A DNA stretch of 64,000 bases, taken from Bacillota bacterium (GTDB lineage Bacteria > Bacillota > Bacilli > Paenibacillales > NBRC-103111). The notes under the pieces were generated by a model. It was not told where the DNA came from, ran no database searches, and worked only from the letters and a program-made list of their open reading frames with translations. Shown here piece after piece: positions 45,254 through 54,600 of the stretch. The DNA lies in NCBI GenBank assembly GCA_023386955.1, contig JAEWIS010000039.1:62001-126000 (forward strand), in the 5' to 3' direction. A program made the position numbers and the translations under genes. The stretch's first letter is position 1. Each line of letters starts with the position of its first letter.

Positions 45254-45436
45254 GTGAGTCATCTCCTTTGGTTTTTGGTCTACCCCTAGTATGGCTCCTT
45301 CAGGGATCAGCAACCGGATAAGATGATTCCAGCACGGGTAAAAGCTCTCAGTTATTCCGAACAGAAGGGTTCCGAGATATAAGGAAAACCCCCAACTGAC
45401 CAAGATCAGATGGAGGATTTTCATTGTTTCTGCCGA

Positions 45437-45985
45437 TTATTGCAAAACCGTTCCGTCCGCATTTTGTATGGAATACCCGCCGCGGACCATGACATAAATC
45501 GCCGCTTCACTTTTCACCGCCGGTTTAATGCCACGCCCATCCCGGGGGAAAATAAGCAGATGATTCAACTCAACAGCTGTTCCTGCAGCCAGGTCCTTGC
45601 CGGAGGTCACATCCGGGATACCGTCCCCGTCCGTACTGACCGCCACCGTTTTACCCGTCCGGACGATGACTTCCGTACCTGCCTTCGCAAACAGAGTCTG
45701 TCCACTTTGAAGCTGGACCACCTTCAGCGCGGACTCCGCACCTCCCGAAGTAATCGGAGGAGTAGGGACAGGTGTTGGCGTTGCTGCCGCACCACTTTGT
45801 TTGCCAAGCTCCTTAGCCACCAATTCAGCCAATTGCTGGTCCAGATAACTCTTCGTTATCAACGGATCACTAACCGTCCCCGTCGGAGCCGAAGCCCCAT
45901 CCGCTTTCGACTCCAACGTTACACTGCCCACCCATACGCCTATACAAAGGGCCATAAACAGAATGATCCATTTCTGCTTGCGCAA
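45437..45985 (-). CDS. Membrane-anchored or secreted protein of unknown function
   Basis: A 182-residue protein with one N-terminal hydrophobic helix (WIILFMALCIGVWVGSVTL), a short Pro/Thr-rich linker (TPTPVPTPP), and a compact beta-rich C-terminal domain (VVQLQSGQTLFAKAGTEVIV, STDGDGIPDVTSG, LIFPRDGRGI). A TTG start at 45985 is chosen because AAGGGAG lies 8 bases upstream. Its start is 34 bases from the next secreted-protein gene, so the two may be co-expressed. I do not recognise the family. Confidence 0.7.
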   Translation of the reverse strand: MRKQKWIILFMALCIGVWVGSVTLESKADGASAPTGTVSDPLITKSYLDQQLAELVAKELGKQSGAAATPTPVPTPPITSGGAESALKVVQLQSGQTLFAKAGTEVIVRTGKTVAVSTDGDGIPDVTSGKDLAAGTAVELNHLLIFPRDGRGIKPAVKSEAAIYVMVRGGYSIQNADGTVLQ

Positions 45986-46018
45986 TACCGTAACTCCCTT
46001 CAAGCTGCTTTTAATTCA

Positions 46019-48178
46019 TTATTCATAGTCTTCGTACCAATTAAATTCTTGACTTGCCAAAAGGCGCTTAAAGTTATTTTCTCCACCTTCTACCTGCATT
46101 ATATCATAGACATTAATCGTATACTTTCTAAGCTTATAAATATCTGTCAGTAAGTTGTCCTGGACTTCACTTATTTTAGTATTTTGACTACCTAACAAAA
46201 GGGCTGTACCTCCCTTTTCCAAATCATACATCTTTGACATTTTAATGCCGCCGGCGGGGTCGACCAATTCGATTTCAATTCTATGTGTAGCAGGATCAGT
46301 CGCTTGAAGCAAATCCTTAGTTAACTGATAGTTAAATCCAAAATTAACCTGTTCTTCTTTATAATCAATAGTTGTTTTTAATTTATTCATGGTTAATGCG
46401 TAGGAGCCTACCTTGATTTTACTAAGATTTTTTTGAGGCGCATTGGTTACAGTAGGCAAGCCAAACGTAACAGCATTCACATAAGCATCTGCTTTTGTTT
46501 CTCCCTCAACCAATTTGCCTTCTGCTACAGCTCTGCCCATTATAAGACTGCTACCTTCAAGCTCATACGATTCCGGAACCACTGTATAAAAATAAAGATT
46601 GGCCTTCCCATTAGGCGGTACTTTCCCTTTACTGGTAACATTGGTAGCAGCGACTGTTACTCCGTCAGCCATCTTAAAATATCCTACTAAACTGCTCAAG
46701 GCTAATTGACGCTTCTCCAGATTCTTCACTTCTACCTGAGTCACGTAAATACTTTCGTTTTCACTAGAATAACGTTGCACATCGCTTATCGTATAAGCAA
46801 TCTGATCCATCAAATTGCTGTTAGTGGTATAAGAGTCCCCAACAGCAACAGTGGGACTATCCGTTTTCGTGATATTTACTTCCAGTTCTGAAATATCTGT
46901 CGATGAAGGCTTTTCTCCCTCTTTGTTTACTTCTTGTAGAATTACTTTTAATTGATCAATGTCGTATGTGTACGGAACCTTCCCCATAACCTGCAAATTC
47001 ATACTTTGGCCAGGCTTAAGCGCGATCATCTTATCCATTCTAACATTCTGGGACTCAACCTTAACAGAATCATCGATCATCAAATAACTGGCCAGCTCCG
47101 GTACAGGCAGAGAATCATTACTTCGATTAGTCACAGTGACATCGATAACAGCAATATCCTTATCTTCCCATGGAATCCGGTAAAACTGATTAACGACAGC
47201 TCCATATGTACCCTTATCCGTCATAAATAGCTGCTCTGCTGTTTCATTTTGAGGTTCTGCTTTTTTCTCAAGCAACTCGTAATAAGCTAAAGCTGTTGTC
47301 ACAGTGGAGTTATTTATTGCTTCCGACTTTGTAATAACTAACTGGGCCCCATCCAAAGAAACCTCAGAAGGAACTGTGCCAGTGAGCGCACCTTCTTTTT
47401 CCTCTAGTGGTTGAATAAGAGCATCTTTGGTCAAAACAGTTGCTTTAAGAGGGTATAATAAACCATTTGAGGTTTTCAGCTTAAACTGCATCTCCGGAAG
47501 TACAAGTGGTTGAATATCATTGTTTTTCAAGAAGAACTTCAGGCTTATTTGATTAGCCTTCTCCCTTTTGGTGACCCGCATATTTTCTGCTCTAGAAACC
47601 GTTTTGATCTGATTGAGCCAAACGGTTCTGGACTGGCCAGCTTTCGTTTCTAAAGCAAAATCTGCAGGAACTTGAAGAGTTCCCAATGCACGTTCATATC
47701 CAGCCACACTAAAATCCCATTGGATCAGATTAAAACGTAAATCGGCCAAAGAAACATCTTTTCCAATAGTGGCATAAAAGCTAAAGCTTTCTGTCGAAAG
47801 TGCGGGGACCTTATTTTTATCTTTATCATTGGACAACAAGTTTACACTGTATGACTGGCCCCCTGTAGATTGAAGCCGGACCCAGTAATTAATAAACTCC
47901 ATATCCGTATACCCATTGTTAAAAAAAGTTAAAGTAAACGTAACGCGGTTGTTCTTACCATCAGGGTATATACTAATATCGCTTAAGGATACGGATTGTG
48001 TAGCATTCATCTTAACAGTATCGATTAGGGGAATATCCCCTTGAGTAGCCGACTGTTCAATCCCTCCAGCCGCGGCAATCCCATCAGCATGAATATACGT
48101 TGCAGTCATTGGTCCGGATGCCACCATTAAAGCAATCATAAGGGAACTGATTCGTTTTGTTTTTGTAAACCGTTTCAT
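46019..48178 (-). CDS. Large secreted protein of unknown function
   Basis: A 719-residue exported protein: KRFTKTKRISSLMIALMVAS is the signal peptide, with a likely cut near THADG-type residues (about 33). The rest is beta-rich and built of several similar units of roughly 130-150 residues marked by phrases such as NNRVTFTLTFFNNGYTDMEF, DIAVIDVTVTNRSNDSLPVPEL and ESIYVTQVEVKNLEKRQLAL, each followed by a P-x-G-x-x-x-x-x-x-F/V segment. This suggests repeated immunoglobulin-like or DUF-type surface domains. AGGAGGAG precedes the ATG. No SLH or LPXTG anchor is visible. Confidence 0.75.
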   Translation of the reverse strand: MKRFTKTKRISSLMIALMVASGPMTATYIHADGIAAAGGIEQSATQGDIPLIDTVKMNATQSVSLSDISIYPDGKNNRVTFTLTFFNNGYTDMEFINYWVRLQSTGGQSYSVNLLSNDKDKNKVPALSTESFSFYATIGKDVSLADLRFNLIQWDFSVAGYERALGTLQVPADFALETKAGQSRTVWLNQIKTVSRAENMRVTKREKANQISLKFFLKNNDIQPLVLPEMQFKLKTSNGLLYPLKATVLTKDALIQPLEEKEGALTGTVPSEVSLDGAQLVITKSEAINNSTVTTALAYYELLEKKAEPQNETAEQLFMTDKGTYGAVVNQFYRIPWEDKDIAVIDVTVTNRSNDSLPVPELASYLMIDDSVKVESQNVRMDKMIALKPGQSMNLQVMGKVPYTYDIDQLKVILQEVNKEGEKPSSTDISELEVNITKTDSPTVAVGDSYTTNSNLMDQIAYTISDVQRYSSENESIYVTQVEVKNLEKRQLALSSLVGYFKMADGVTVAATNVTSKGKVPPNGKANLYFYTVVPESYELEGSSLIMGRAVAEGKLVEGETKADAYVNAVTFGLPTVTNAPQKNLSKIKVGSYALTMNKLKTTIDYKEEQVNFGFNYQLTKDLLQATDPATHRIEIELVDPAGGIKMSKMYDLEKGGTALLLGSQNTKISEVQDNLLTDIYKLRKYTINVYDIMQVEGGENNFKRLLASQEFNWYEDYE

Positions 48179-48250
48179 TCTACTCCTCCTGGCCTCTTCG
48201 TTTTCCATTATATCCTATTGGACGCTGCAAAGGCCGGAATAGTTGCACAA

Positions 48251-48286
48251 AAGCAAAAAAAAGAAGATCCCGAAGGATCTTCTTTT
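48251..48286 (-). terminator. Rho-independent terminator after the S-layer gene
   Basis: A perfect 12-bp stem (AAAAGAAGATCC / GGATCTTCTTTT) with a TTCG tetraloop and a following T-run on the minus strand, 13 bases after the stop. Confidence 0.95.
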
Positions 48287-48298
48287 AGAAAAATGATA

Positions 48299-51154
48299 CT
48301 ACTTAGTCAGAACAGTTGTGACAACCTTACCGTTGGATGTGATAGTCTTAACTACAAATTCTTCTACGTCTCCAGTAATAATCAGTTTGCCAGTAGCTGC
48401 GTCAATCTTCGCAGAACCAACACCCTTGTCCTTAACCTTAACATCAGAGATTACATACTGAACACCAAAGAATGCATTGTAAGGTGCAATTTCATCCTTT
48501 TCATAAGTTACTCCGTAGTTGTCAACAACTTTAGCTTCGATGATTGTTGCAACTGTGTCGGTTGTGTTGTACTTTTTGCTGGCCTTAGCTGTCAGAGTAG
48601 CAACTGCCGGCAGGTCAGACTTCACATTTACGGTGTACTTCAGCTCTTGGGTTTCATCATTAGCTTTCTTGATGATAGCTGTAATTGTAGCTGTACCAGC
48701 CTTCAAACCAAGAACCTTAGCTTCGCCAACTCCAGCCGTAGGGTTATAAACAGCAGCCGATACTACGCTAGGGTCAGAAGAATATACTGTCATGAATTGC
48801 TTACCAACATCCTTGACGGCAACAGTATCGCCAGACTTGTCAGTGACAGTAACACCTGCAGCCTTTGCAAACTTACTTCCCAGATCATTAAATGTAGTGC
48901 TATTCTTCGAAGTGCTGACAGTTTCAACTCCATAAACATCACTAATTGTTTTTGCAGTGTAAGTCAGGTCCTTCGAAGCAATAACCTCAAGAGTTCTTTC
49001 AAAAGTCTTAATTTCATTTCCATCCTTTTTCAAAACAAGTTCAACTTTAGTTTTGCCAGTCAAACCAGCTGCGTTTGCTACAAACTTAATATCTTTTTTG
49101 TTAAGAGTAGAAAAATCTGTGATAGTTGCAGCCGGAGCAGCACTGTCAATTGTAACAGTAGCATAAGTAGCACCAGTTACAGTTACAGCAACAGAATAGC
49201 CAGTTGCTCCAGTCAGATCTTCACCATATTGGTCTTTTACAATAACGCGGAACTTGGTGTCAGCACCAGCCAAAGCTTTCTTGGAAGAATCAGTGTCACC
49301 AAGTACAATTGTTTCTGCGATACGAGCAGGGTTAGCAGTAAGAGTCAATTGTGCTTGTGTTTGAATGTTGGAATTGTAGATAGACATGAAGAAATATACA
49401 ATGCCTTTTTCACCAGCAGTAACTTGAGTAAGCTTCAGCTTGCCCTTGTTATCACCATATCTTACAATGCCGTTGGTAACAGATGTATCAGACGCCACTG
49501 TAGCGCCAGTTACACTGAAGGAAATCAAGCCAGCAGCTTCAACAATCTCATCAGCAGTCAGTTGCTTGCCTTCTGCATCATAAGCATTGATCGGAATATA
49601 TTGATCTTTTACTTCGTTAGCTGCCAAGGTTCCAGTAAATGTGCCAAATTCCAACTTAGCAGGAACAGCTGTTGCTTTCAGAGAAAGTTTAGCAGTTGCA
49701 GACGCGCCACCTTCATAGTAAGTTACAGTGTGCTCAGCAGACTTTTCAACCTTCTTAGTAGCATCAACACTAATAATCAATTTCTTATCAGTCAAATTAA
49801 ACTCTTTCTTCAAAATACCCAAATCGTTCGGAGTAATAACCGGTAACGGTATTGTGGAAGGAAGATCAGTGTAGATCTCATCTCCGTATTGGTCATAACG
49901 AGTTACAGAGTATTCTACTTTGTCTCCTTCAGTAGAAAGAGCAGTCTTGCTGGAAGAGTACTTGGGTTCACCAAGATCCACCTTAGATACTACTTGTGCG
50001 TAACCAATCTTGAAAGTTTTTTGCGCAAATACGGAGGACAAATTCAGGTTTACCGTAACCGGAAGGACACCAATTTCTGTTGGATATGTTACATCACTAC
50101 GGGTATTTACAGTAATCTCAAGCAGACCGGTATCAGCATTCCGCTTAACAGTAGTGGGGCTGCCGCTAACATTAGCAGAATACTCGGTACCACTCAGGGA
50201 GGCAACTTCTCCATATTGGTTTTCGGGCTTAACCTTAATAATAATCTTATCAGCCTTAGCAATTTTCTCGCTCGGATTAACAAAGCTCAGCTTAGTAACC
50301 TTTTCGTTCTCAGCAGTGAAAGAAGCGGTAGTTGTACCTACAGCATCAGCAGCCAAGCCGCTCAGGGTTACAGTGTAAGTAGCTTCAGTAAGCTTCACAT
50401 CTGTCAAAGTCAAGACTGCAGAAGTCTTGTCTTCGGAGAATTTAGCGGTTGTAGCAATGGCAACGGAACCTCTTGTCAGAGCCAGCTTAGCGACAGTGTC
50501 ATCAACAGGCTTGTTAAACTTAACAGTTACAGCCTTAACACCAGTAGCAGTAGCTTCTACAACAGAAACCTTACCAGGGATTACAACCTTCGGCAGAGCT
50601 GCAAAAGTCAGTTCTACGAAGACGCCGCGGTTAGCGTTAACAGTGTAGTCAGCTTGGGACAGGCCCAGTTCCTTAACAGCAGCGGCTACATAGCCCTTAG
50701 CCCACTCATCAACCTTGCCAGTTACAGCGTCAGTGGATTGAGCCAGACCAGTCAAACGAACCAGTACAGTAGCCAGTTGTTGGAAGGATACTTTGCCTTC
50801 CGGATCAAACTTGCCAGGAGCTACGCCGTCAAAAGCCTTGGCGGTAGTAGCGGCACCGATAAAGCCAGCAGCCCAGTGGTCAGCCGGTACGTCAGTGTAA
50901 GTATTGGCAGCCTTGTCTTCGGAAACCTTCAACAGCTTAGTTACGATCTTAGCCAGTTGAGCGCGAGTCATGTCGCCAGTCAGGTTGGCGCCAGTTTCGT
51001 CGCCTTCGAAGATGCCCAGAGCCTTCAGGGCGTCGTACTTTTCTTCGGTGGTTTTAGGTGTAGTTGTAGTTGTTGCTTCAGCTGCGAAGGCTACGGATGC
51101 AAACATCGAGAACACCATAGCAATCGCAAGGATCAGAGACAAACTTTTTTTCAT
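48299..51154 (-). CDS. S-layer protein with N-terminal SLH domains
   Basis: A 951-residue exported protein. The signal peptide KKSLSLILAIAMVFSMFASVAFA ends at AFA-AEA. Three SLH domains follow (about 35-190; NLTGDMTRAQLAKIVTKLL and YTDVPADHWAAGFIGAA), which bind pyruvylated wall polymer. The remaining 750 residues are Thr/Val/Lys-rich Ig-like beta domains. Codon use is strongly biased, as in an abundant protein. ATG at 51154 has AAGGAGGAG upstream. A second in-frame ATG 25 codons earlier, with its own ribosome site, could give a longer pre-protein. It is the best candidate for the main cell-surface lattice. Confidence 0.92.
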   Translation of the reverse strand: MKKSLSLILAIAMVFSMFASVAFAAEATTTTTPKTTEEKYDALKALGIFEGDETGANLTGDMTRAQLAKIVTKLLKVSEDKAANTYTDVPADHWAAGFIGAATTAKAFDGVAPGKFDPEGKVSFQQLATVLVRLTGLAQSTDAVTGKVDEWAKGYVAAAVKELGLSQADYTVNANRGVFVELTFAALPKVVIPGKVSVVEATATGVKAVTVKFNKPVDDTVAKLALTRGSVAIATTAKFSEDKTSAVLTLTDVKLTEATYTVTLSGLAADAVGTTTASFTAENEKVTKLSFVNPSEKIAKADKIIIKVKPENQYGEVASLSGTEYSANVSGSPTTVKRNADTGLLEITVNTRSDVTYPTEIGVLPVTVNLNLSSVFAQKTFKIGYAQVVSKVDLGEPKYSSSKTALSTEGDKVEYSVTRYDQYGDEIYTDLPSTIPLPVITPNDLGILKKEFNLTDKKLIISVDATKKVEKSAEHTVTYYEGGASATAKLSLKATAVPAKLEFGTFTGTLAANEVKDQYIPINAYDAEGKQLTADEIVEAAGLISFSVTGATVASDTSVTNGIVRYGDNKGKLKLTQVTAGEKGIVYFFMSIYNSNIQTQAQLTLTANPARIAETIVLGDTDSSKKALAGADTKFRVIVKDQYGEDLTGATGYSVAVTVTGATYATVTIDSAAPAATITDFSTLNKKDIKFVANAAGLTGKTKVELVLKKDGNEIKTFERTLEVIASKDLTYTAKTISDVYGVETVSTSKNSTTFNDLGSKFAKAAGVTVTDKSGDTVAVKDVGKQFMTVYSSDPSVVSAAVYNPTAGVGEAKVLGLKAGTATITAIIKKANDETQELKYTVNVKSDLPAVATLTAKASKKYNTTDTVATIIEAKVVDNYGVTYEKDEIAPYNAFFGVQYVISDVKVKDKGVGSAKIDAATGKLIITGDVEEFVVKTITSNGKVVTTVLTK

Positions 51155-51351
51155 AACCTTTTTTTCTCCTCCTTGATATTTCGGTTGTTGAGAGTTTTGT
51201 TTGCTAAAAAGAAAGCTCGATTCCCTCATGCGTTGTTTCACCCCCTTCCCAGAGTTGAGCGCATTTAACAAATGTAAAGTCTGCAGCAGGTGATGCCACA
51301 GAAACTAGTAAACTATGAAGAAAAAGTTTAGACTTCAAATGCCACTTTAAC
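51155..51351 (-). promoter_or_regulatory. Long 5' leader of the S-layer gene with an upstream in-frame start
   Basis: About 190 bases lie between the predicted transcription start and the main ATG. GGGAAGGGGG at 51250-51241 precedes an ATG at 51229-51227 that is in frame with the S-layer start at 51154 and has no stop between. Long leaders with tandem starts have been described for cell-wall-protein genes of Brevibacillus brevis. Confidence 0.65.
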
Positions 51352-51380
51352 ATTATACAATGGCGGGCGGTCATCGTAAA
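51352..51380 (-). promoter_or_regulatory. Sigma-A promoter of the S-layer gene
   Basis: Minus-strand TTTACG (51380-51375), 17-base spacer, and TATAAT (51357-51352). The -10 is perfect. Downstream lies the long leader. Confidence 0.8.
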
Positions 51381-51627
51381 GTCATTTGTGAAAATTAACC
51401 AAGGCTCAGGGATTCAGCCCTTAATTACTGATTATCATCATTTTCACAGTATTAAACGCTGGGGTTTTAAAAAAGTTGCGGGATGAAACAAAAAACTTTT
51501 AATTTGTTTCATTCAGTCCAACCCAACCGGATGTGTCATTTAGGTATATCATTTGTTATATCACCCGGCTACGAAACCAAGTATATCGTGAATATACACC
51601 GCCGTCATTACTAATAATTTTCCAACT
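51381..51627. other. Non-coding interval upstream of the S-layer promoter
   Basis: No gene is supported in this stretch on either strand. It contains the inverted repeat ATGAAACAAA / TTTGTTTCAT (51483-51512), which could be an operator or a weak hairpin, and several AT-rich tracts where further upstream promoters might lie. It ends at the terminator of the SLH-protein gene. Confidence 0.5.
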
Positions 51628-51674
51628 AAAGAAGCACCCTTGGGCCTCACAGAAAGGCCGAAGGATGCTTCTTT
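51628..51674 (-). terminator. Rho-independent terminator after the SLH-protein gene
   Basis: A long imperfect stem (AAAGAAGCATCCTT / AAGGGTGCTTCTTT) with an inner GGCC/GGCC stem, starting 9 bases after the stop. Confidence 0.85.
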
Positions 51675-51682
51675 CTTCGTTA

Positions 51683-54600
51683 CTAATTCAAATTGATCGG
51701 GAACAGATTGGACTTATTCTTTTGCAGCAGCCGTACGGCAATTTGGGCAGCCTCATCACGTTTTAACTGTGTGAGCGGGCTAAAGCTGTACGTAGCCTTC
51801 TTCTGACCCTCTACAGCGGCATTCTCCATGCCAAGCATAATGCCTTGCTTAGAGACCTCCTGAATGGCCGGGAGGGCGTAATAAGACATTTTGTCCACGT
51901 CGGTAAATTGCTTGGCCAAATTGGCTTTGACCTTATCGTCGTTCTTAGGCAGTTTCAACTCCATAGCCCGTGCAATCATGGTGGCAGCCTGTTCACGAGT
52001 CAAGCGTTGACTTGGCCCGAATTGTTGGTTATCAAAGCCCGTAATTATCCCTGTACGTGCTGCTGTCTCAATATAGGCATAACTCCATGTTGTTGCGTTA
52101 GACCCGGCAGGAACATCTACAAAGGTCGGGGTATCGTCGTAAATTAACGGAATGCTCATTGCCTTAACCAGCAATGTGGCAAACTCGCCGCGGGTCGTAA
52201 AGTCGTAAGAACCGAAGTCTTGGTAATGCAGATTTGTCATCAGCCCTTTGGAATACATCCCTTCCAAAACATTACGGGCCCATGGATGGTTGGTAATATC
52301 CTTAAAGCCAGCCCGAAGCTTGACTACCATGTAATAACCAAAGTCATCAAAGGGAACGGTAATGGTATTGCTTTTGGCATCAACCGCTCCGCCGACCCGC
52401 TGCCATTCTGCATAGGGAGAATCCCCCAAATAGTACACAGCTAAAGTACTGGCCACACTGTCTACTACGTTCTCATCAAATTTCAAGGTTAATGTTCCCC
52501 GGTTGGTAGGCACCAGTTTACGCTCTGTTACAGGGTTAACAAAGGTACCATCCACATCATAGGGGTCCATTCCTTCTTTTGAAGGCAGTCCCGAATTGGT
52601 TATTCCGCCTACTCCGCCTGAAATCCAATACACCGGCGAAATGCGTGTAAAATTACTCCGGGTCAGTGTACTTATAAAGTGGGGATAAACCACACCTTGA
52701 GGACTGACAGTGGCTCCGTAGTCATTCTGGCGTTCCACAATCCCATCCTCCGGAGAGGCAATCCCAAACCGTAAATTATGTTGGTAGAACTGCTCTACCT
52801 TATTCGCAGGCGATGCCTTTTTAAGAATAGTGTTTTTAGGGAATTCCAAGGTCAGCCCTTTATTAAACATATTGAATTTGGAGCCCATTGCCTGCTTGTA
52901 GGCAGACCCAACCTGTACACTGCTTGTGTAATATACATTAATGGTTCCGTTCGTAACTCCACTAGCACGCTGGACTTGGAACTTAATGACTGTTTCTTTG
53001 TCTGGCTTAAGCCCCACATACTCATAAATAAAATGGTCAATAGTTGAAGAGGCATCAGCTGGTGACGGTGAAACCACCTTCGTCGCTTCCTTTCCATCCA
53101 CCAATACGGCTTTAGCCCCGTCTGCCTGGATATCTACGGTTACGAAGTTCTTATTCACAACGATACGGTCGCCAACAGTAGGTTTGGGGGACAGAACCGT
53201 AAAAGATGTATTAGACCAGCTTACCTGGATGGTTTGAGTCGTAACACCACCTGTGTTTGTGATCAGCTCCAGCACATAAGTATCCGTACCGGGTGTTGTG
53301 AAGGTTTGATTTTCAATCCGAAGATAAAATAATTTCTTCGAACCATGACCTGTTGCCTTTAATCCGTCCCCAAAATCAGCAGCCACATCACCAAGGTCGG
53401 TTGAGAATAGTGTTTCCCCATTTTTCTTTACGACAATTCTTGAGGCGTTCAATCCTTTAATCATTAAGTCATATGACTTCATTGTGGATTGGAATACACC
53501 ACTGGCTTTAGGGAAGTACTGACTGTAATCATTCTCGAACAAGCCTGCATCCCCGCCGCGGATATTTCCGTTCAGAGTTGCACGGGTAGGCTCGACACGC
53601 TCGACTGTAGAAACCTGATTATCAATAATATAGAAGGTGATGGACTTTGTAATAATACGGGTTTCATCACCTGCTTTATACTCAGCACGTATCAGGATGG
53701 TATTTTGTCCAAAATGGAAGTTACCCGTGCCGCTGCTGGTAATACTAACCGATTTATTAAAAGCGTTGCTTACGTCATTTATGGTCATGAATTCACTCGT
53801 TAGAACATTGGAGGAATTAATGAAAAATTCCGCGTTAGCTCCATTGGTGGTATATAGAGCTTCCTTAAATCCTAAAAACTGCCCGGAAACCTTGACGGGA
53901 CTCGGGGCGGCGGAGTCAACGGTTAAAACTTGTCCATCATAGAGATTATCCAGCCGGATGTAGTTCTCTGTAACGTAATTCAGACTAAATGTCAGATAAG
54001 CATTCATATCTGCTCCACCATGGTGCTTGAGAATAAACCGGATCTGCTGAGTCCCAAATGGAAGCTTGCTGATCTTATACAGCTTCTTGATACTTGCCGA
54101 AGAAGATCCGCCAGAGGCAATCGTCTCTTTATGCAGAACAGAAGAAGAGTCTATATACCCGATGTATTGAACTCCAAGCTCATCCGTTGCATAAGGCATC
54201 AGACGAACGGACAGATTCAGGTCACCTGTACCTTCACCCTCACTAAATGTTTTGTCAGAGTCTACAGTTACATAAAAAGAATCACTGTTAACTTGAGCTC
54301 CATCCAATGAAACAGCATTATAGTTTTTCATATCTGTATCTGTGGAAGCATCCGTATAATTGGTCAATAACTTCACTCCGGATAGGGATACCTCTCCGGG
54401 AAGATATTGAAATTGGCCCGATAACGATGCAGTGTAATCATTCCCTGCAGGATTTGAGGTATATGTTACGCTTGCTGTTACTGATTTGTAGCCCGTCCCC
54501 GCTGCCGCAAGATCAAGAGGTTCCAATGTCTCGACGGTAACAAGGCGATAGGCCGTTGCGGTACCAGCCACATTCAGGATGGGCACTTCATCCTTTACAA

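Noticed and set aside
45254..45424. A hydrophobic 57-codon leader extending the SASP gene upstream from an ATG at 45424.
   Set aside because: SASPs are cytoplasmic and start close to the MAKSSN-type N-terminus; AAAGGAGATG directly precedes the ATG at 45253, and the upstream ATG lacks a ribosome site.
48218..51268. Two long plus-strand open frames (about 540 and 460 codons) opposite the S-layer gene.
   Set aside because: They mirror the strong codon bias of the S-layer gene, are rich in Ser/Asn/Cys, and lack start signals and known motifs.
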